This document shows, piece after piece, positions 5,992 to 7,599 of a stretch of 7,599 nucleotides of DNA (the stretch's first letter is position 1; every line of letters begins with the position of its first letter). The position numbers and the translations under genes are program-made. The notes beneath the pieces were generated by a model. It saw nothing but the letters and a program-made list of their open reading frames with translations, was not told the origin of the DNA and did not search any database. The DNA comes from an uncultured Methanomassiliicoccales archaeon (GTDB taxonomy: Archaea > Thermoplasmatota > Thermoplasmata > Methanomassiliicoccales > Methanomethylophilaceae), in the NCBI GenBank assembly GCA_934234005.1, contig CAKQHC010000076.1:1-7599 (forward strand), given 5' to 3'.

Positions 5992-7218
5992 TTATGCTTT
6001 GTTTTTGGCAGCCTCTACGTAGCTGTTCCAAACAGATTCAAGATCGGATCTCTGCATGGTGTCCATGACATACTGGGCAAATTCGTCGCCGGTGGCTCCG
6101 GTATTCCTTCCTGTCATGACGAGTTTCTTCTCGAACTGACAGCAGACGTCAAGGGCCATGTTGAGTTTCCTTCCTTTTTCGGGTTCGCCGATATGTTCCA
6201 TCATCATAGCAACAGCCTTGATCATGCTGCAGGGGTCGGCGTATTGGGCACGGCCTTCGGTAACCATTCTGGGAGCAGATCCGTGGATGGCTTCGAACAT
6301 GGCATATCTTTTACCAAGGTTGGCAGATCCTGCGGTTCCGACTCCTCCCTGAATCTGTGCAGCTTCATCGGTGATGATGTCGCCGTACAGGTTGGGCAGG
6401 ACGAATACACGGAAGTCGCTCCTTCTTGCGGGATCGATGAGTTTTGCGGTAGTAATGTCTATGAACCAATCGTCCCAACGGACTTCGGGATAGTCTTTGG
6501 CTACCTTTTCGGCTATGGAAAGGAACTTTCCGTCGGTAGTCTTAATGATGTTGGCTTTTGTAATTATGGAAACGTAGTTCTTTCCGGTTTTCTTTGCGTG
6601 TTCAAATCCGGCACGGATGATTCTCTCGGTTCCCTGTGTAGTTGCGACACAGAAATCCATGGCAAGATCGTCGGTAACATTCATTCCGTCGCTTCCCATG
6701 ACATAGGATCCTTCGGTGTTCTCTCTGTAGAAAACCCAATCGATTCCGAGTTCCGGTACGGATACGGGCCTTACGTTGGCGAAAAGATCAAGTTCTTTCC
6801 TCATTGCGACATTGGCACTTTCGATGTTTGGCCAGGGATCGCCTTTTTTGGGAGTGGTCGTAGGCCCCTTTAATATGACGTGGCATGCTTTAAGTTCTGC
6901 GAGTGTGTCATCGGGGATAGCCTTCATGACTTCGACGCGTCTTTCGATTGTGAGTCCGTTGATTTGTCTGATTTCGACTTTACCCGCTTTGATTTTATCT
7001 GCGAGGAGGAATTCCATGACTTTCTGTGCGGATGCGCAGATGTATGGTCCGATGCCGTCTCCTCCGCAGACTCCGATTATAAGTTTATCCAATTTGGAGT
7101 AGTCCGTCCAGTCGCCTTCGCCTTTGAGGACTTCGACTCTTTCGAGCTGCTTTCTGAGAAGAGCACCGAATTTTTCCTGTGCTATTTGAATGGATTTTTC
7201 GTCAACCATTACAATCAT
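5992..7218 (-). CDS. icd: Isocitrate dehydrogenase (isocitrate/isopropylmalate dehydrogenase family)
   Basis: Decarboxylating dehydrogenase converting isocitrate to 2-oxoglutarate, supplying glutamate synthesis and other biosynthesis in a partial citric acid cycle. The 408-residue product has the family length. Visible are GGDGIGP (52-58), the isocitrate-binding set S134, N136 and R140 (SxNxxxR, which favours isocitrate over isopropylmalate or homoisocitrate), R150 in FANVRP, R165 in YRENTEG, K221 in TKANI, the metal aspartates D280 and D284 in GDIITDEAAQ, and EAIHGSAP (309-316). The residues after HGSAP are R317-M318, where NADP enzymes often have Lys-Tyr and NAD enzymes Asp-Ile, so the cofactor is undecided; a short insert follows. 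A second ATG at 7209 (giving MVDEKS) is an alternative start. No Shine-Dalgarno sequence is present; a TATA-like box at 7238-7245 is close enough to imply a leaderless or nearly leaderless transcript. Its neighbours are not citric acid cycle genes. Confidence 0.88.
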   Translation of the reverse strand: MIVMVDEKSIQIAQEKFGALLRKQLERVEVLKGEGDWTDYSKLDKLIIGVCGGDGIGPYICASAQKVMEFLLADKIKAGKVEIRQINGLTIERRVEVMKAIPDDTLAELKACHVILKGPTTTPKKGDPWPNIESANVAMRKELDLFANVRPVSVPELGIDWVFYRENTEGSYVMGSDGMNVTDDLAMDFCVATTQGTERIIRAGFEHAKKTGKNYVSIITKANIIKTTDGKFLSIAEKVAKDYPEVRWDDWFIDITTAKLIDPARRSDFRVFVLPNLYGDIITDEAAQIQGGVGTAGSANLGKRYAMFEAIHGSAPRMVTEGRAQYADPCSMIKAVAMMMEHIGEPEKGRKLNMALDVCCQFEKKLVMTGRNTGATGDEFAQYVMDTMQRSDLESVWNSYVEAAKNKA

Positions 7219-7237
7219 AGGGTGGAATCATTAATAG

Positions 7238-7245
7238 ATTATAAT
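7238..7245 (-). promoter_or_regulatory. TATA-like box of the isocitrate dehydrogenase gene
   Basis: On the minus strand ATTATAAT has its centre 23-24 bases before the ATG at 7218 and about 33 before the ATG at 7209. Archaeal TATA boxes lie about 25 bases before the transcription start, so the transcript should begin within a few bases of one of the two ATGs. No ribosome-binding sequence lies between the box and the gene. Confidence 0.45.
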
Positions 7246-7248
7246 GGG

Positions 7249-7331
7249 AACGGATAGGTTTCAAATCAGCCCCAATCGGTAAACGCAATACTGTGATGAT
7301 AAGCATTAGAACAAACCGATAGGCTTTAAAT
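7249..7331. repeat. Imperfect 18-base direct repeat in the intergenic region
   Basis: AACGGATAGGTTTCAAAT (7249-7266) and AACCGATAGGCTTTAAAT (7314-7331) match at 15 of 18 positions, 65 bases apart. The first copy lies just upstream of the dehydrogenase TATA box; the second contains a TTTAAAT stretch that could itself be a plus-strand TATA box. The pair may be regulator-binding sites or a duplicated promoter; no function can be read directly. Confidence 0.45.
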
Positions 7332-7408
7332 TTGTGAATAACTAATTGCTCTGCTTGATTTTACCAAGGTTAAATAAAGTTGTAAATGTGCTTATGTGAA
7401 AAAGACGT

Positions 7409-7472
7409 CCGATGTGCAGTTTTACATACAATTGTCCAAAACATGCCGATGCAGTTTTTCACCGACTGCATC
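7409..7472. repeat. Related CCGATG...CAGTTTT repeats, the second forming a hairpin
   Basis: CCGATGTGCAGTTTTACA (7409-7426) recurs as CCGATGCAGTTTTTCA (7446-7461), a start-to-start distance of 37 bases. The second copy overlaps a perfect inverted repeat: GATGCAGT (7448-7455) and ACTGCATC (7465-7472) with a 9-base loop. Both lie directly upstream of the TATA box at 7482-7491, which makes them candidates for operator sites of the gene starting at 7516. The rest of the 297-base gap (7219-7515) shows no RNA gene I can recognise. Confidence 0.45.
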
Positions 7473-7481
7473 CACTGAATC

Positions 7482-7491
7482 TTTTTAAATA
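7482..7491 (+). promoter_or_regulatory. TATA box of the ATPase/nuclease gene at 7516
   Basis: TTTTTAAATA is a close match to the archaeal TATA box. Its centre lies about 29 bases before ATG 7516, which predicts a start site a few bases before the ATG and a nearly leaderless message. No Shine-Dalgarno sequence is present before this ATG. Confidence 0.6.
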
Positions 7492-7515
7492 GAGAACAAC
7501 AATAACTATTGCTTC

Positions 7516-7599
7516 ATGAATAAAGAAGCGGAGGAATTCAAGTTGAAGGTGCCGCAGACAGGAATCGATGATTTCAAAAAAATCCGTAACGGCGAGTAT
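7516..7599 (+). CDS. AAA-ATPase-like / PD-(D/E)XK nuclease family protein, N-terminal fragment (cut by window edge)
   Basis: Only the first 28 codons are in the window and the frame is open at the right edge. After a short charged leader the peptide reads KVPQTGIDDFKKIRNGEY, which matches the 'lPiGi.dFeklre.gy.yvDKT' entry segment of the AAA-ATPase-like domain in this family. The Walker A region would follow just beyond the edge. The start ATG is chosen from the family N-terminus and the TATA box at 7482-7491. It lies in the same orientation as the C-terminal fragment at the left edge (2-664), which belongs to the same family. Identification from such a short segment is tentative but the motif is characteristic. 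Confidence 0.65.
   Translation, partial: MNKEAEEFKLKVPQTGIDDFKKIRNGEY

Noticed and set aside
5951..6074. A GGAGG followed closely by ATG (5958) that opens a short plus-strand frame.
   Set aside because: The spacing of two bases is too short for initiation, the GGAGG is part of the hairpin stem, and the frame runs antisense into the dehydrogenase gene.
6193..6873. A 226-codon plus-strand open frame opposite the dehydrogenase gene.
   Set aside because: Its translation is rich in Gly, Ser, Phe and Cys without family features, as expected for the complement of a well-conserved gene.
7386..7478. A 30-codon open frame with four cysteines in the gap before the gene at 7516.
   Set aside because: No Shine-Dalgarno sequence, no recognisable motif, and it overlaps the repeats and hairpin; chance is the simplest explanation, though a transcript here would reopen the question.
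7219..7515. A tRNA or other structured RNA gene in the 297-base gap; GGTTTCAAATC at 7257-7267 looks a little like a tRNA T-arm.
   Set aside because: No matching acceptor, D-arm or anticodon stem could be laid out around it on either strand.

Overview
The window looks like a chromosomal segment of a methanogenic or methanogen-related euryarchaeon. Hydrogenase-maturation genes (hypA, hypD), archaeal TATA-like boxes close to start codons, and AAA-ATPase/PD-(D/E)XK genes of a type common in host-associated methanogens all point that way. A member of the Methanomassiliicoccales (Methanomethylophilaceae) would fit, including the complete absence of TAG stop codons among nine readable genes. This assignment is an inference; no rRNA or methanogenesis gene is present to prove it.

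Layout from left to right. Positions 2-664 (+) hold the C-terminal part of an AAA-ATPase-like/PD-(D/E)XK nuclease family protein that begins outside the window. Positions 757-2812 (+) form a tight three-gene operon: hypA, hypD, and an unrecognised gene of about 196 residues, joined by a 1-base overlap and then a 2-base gap. A methylated-DNA-cysteine methyltransferase (2792-3274, -) converges on this operon with a 21-base overlap. It is divergent from a DUF1848 protein (3404-4345, +), which is followed after 35 bases by an MntP-type manganese exporter (4381-4938, +). On the minus strand lie a zinc-ribbon/TPR-like protein (4958-5917) and an isocitrate dehydrogenase-type enzyme (5992-7218), separated by a hairpin that may end the dehydrogenase transcript. 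A non-coding stretch of 297 bases (7219-7515) carries a minus-strand promoter candidate, repeats, a hairpin and a strong plus-strand TATA box. At 7516 begins the N-terminus of a second AAA-ATPase-like/PD-(D/E)XK family protein, cut by the window edge.

The genes cover several separate tasks: NiFe-hydrogenase assembly, DNA alkylation repair, manganese export and central carbon metabolism. I see no mobile element, CRISPR array, rRNA or tRNA. I did not find a clear new multi-gene system. The items most worth a second look are the unknown gene coupled to hypAD, the two same-family ATPase/nuclease genes bracketing the housekeeping block, the DUF1848 protein with its C-terminal radical-SAM-like cysteine motif, and the structured intergenic region before position 7516.
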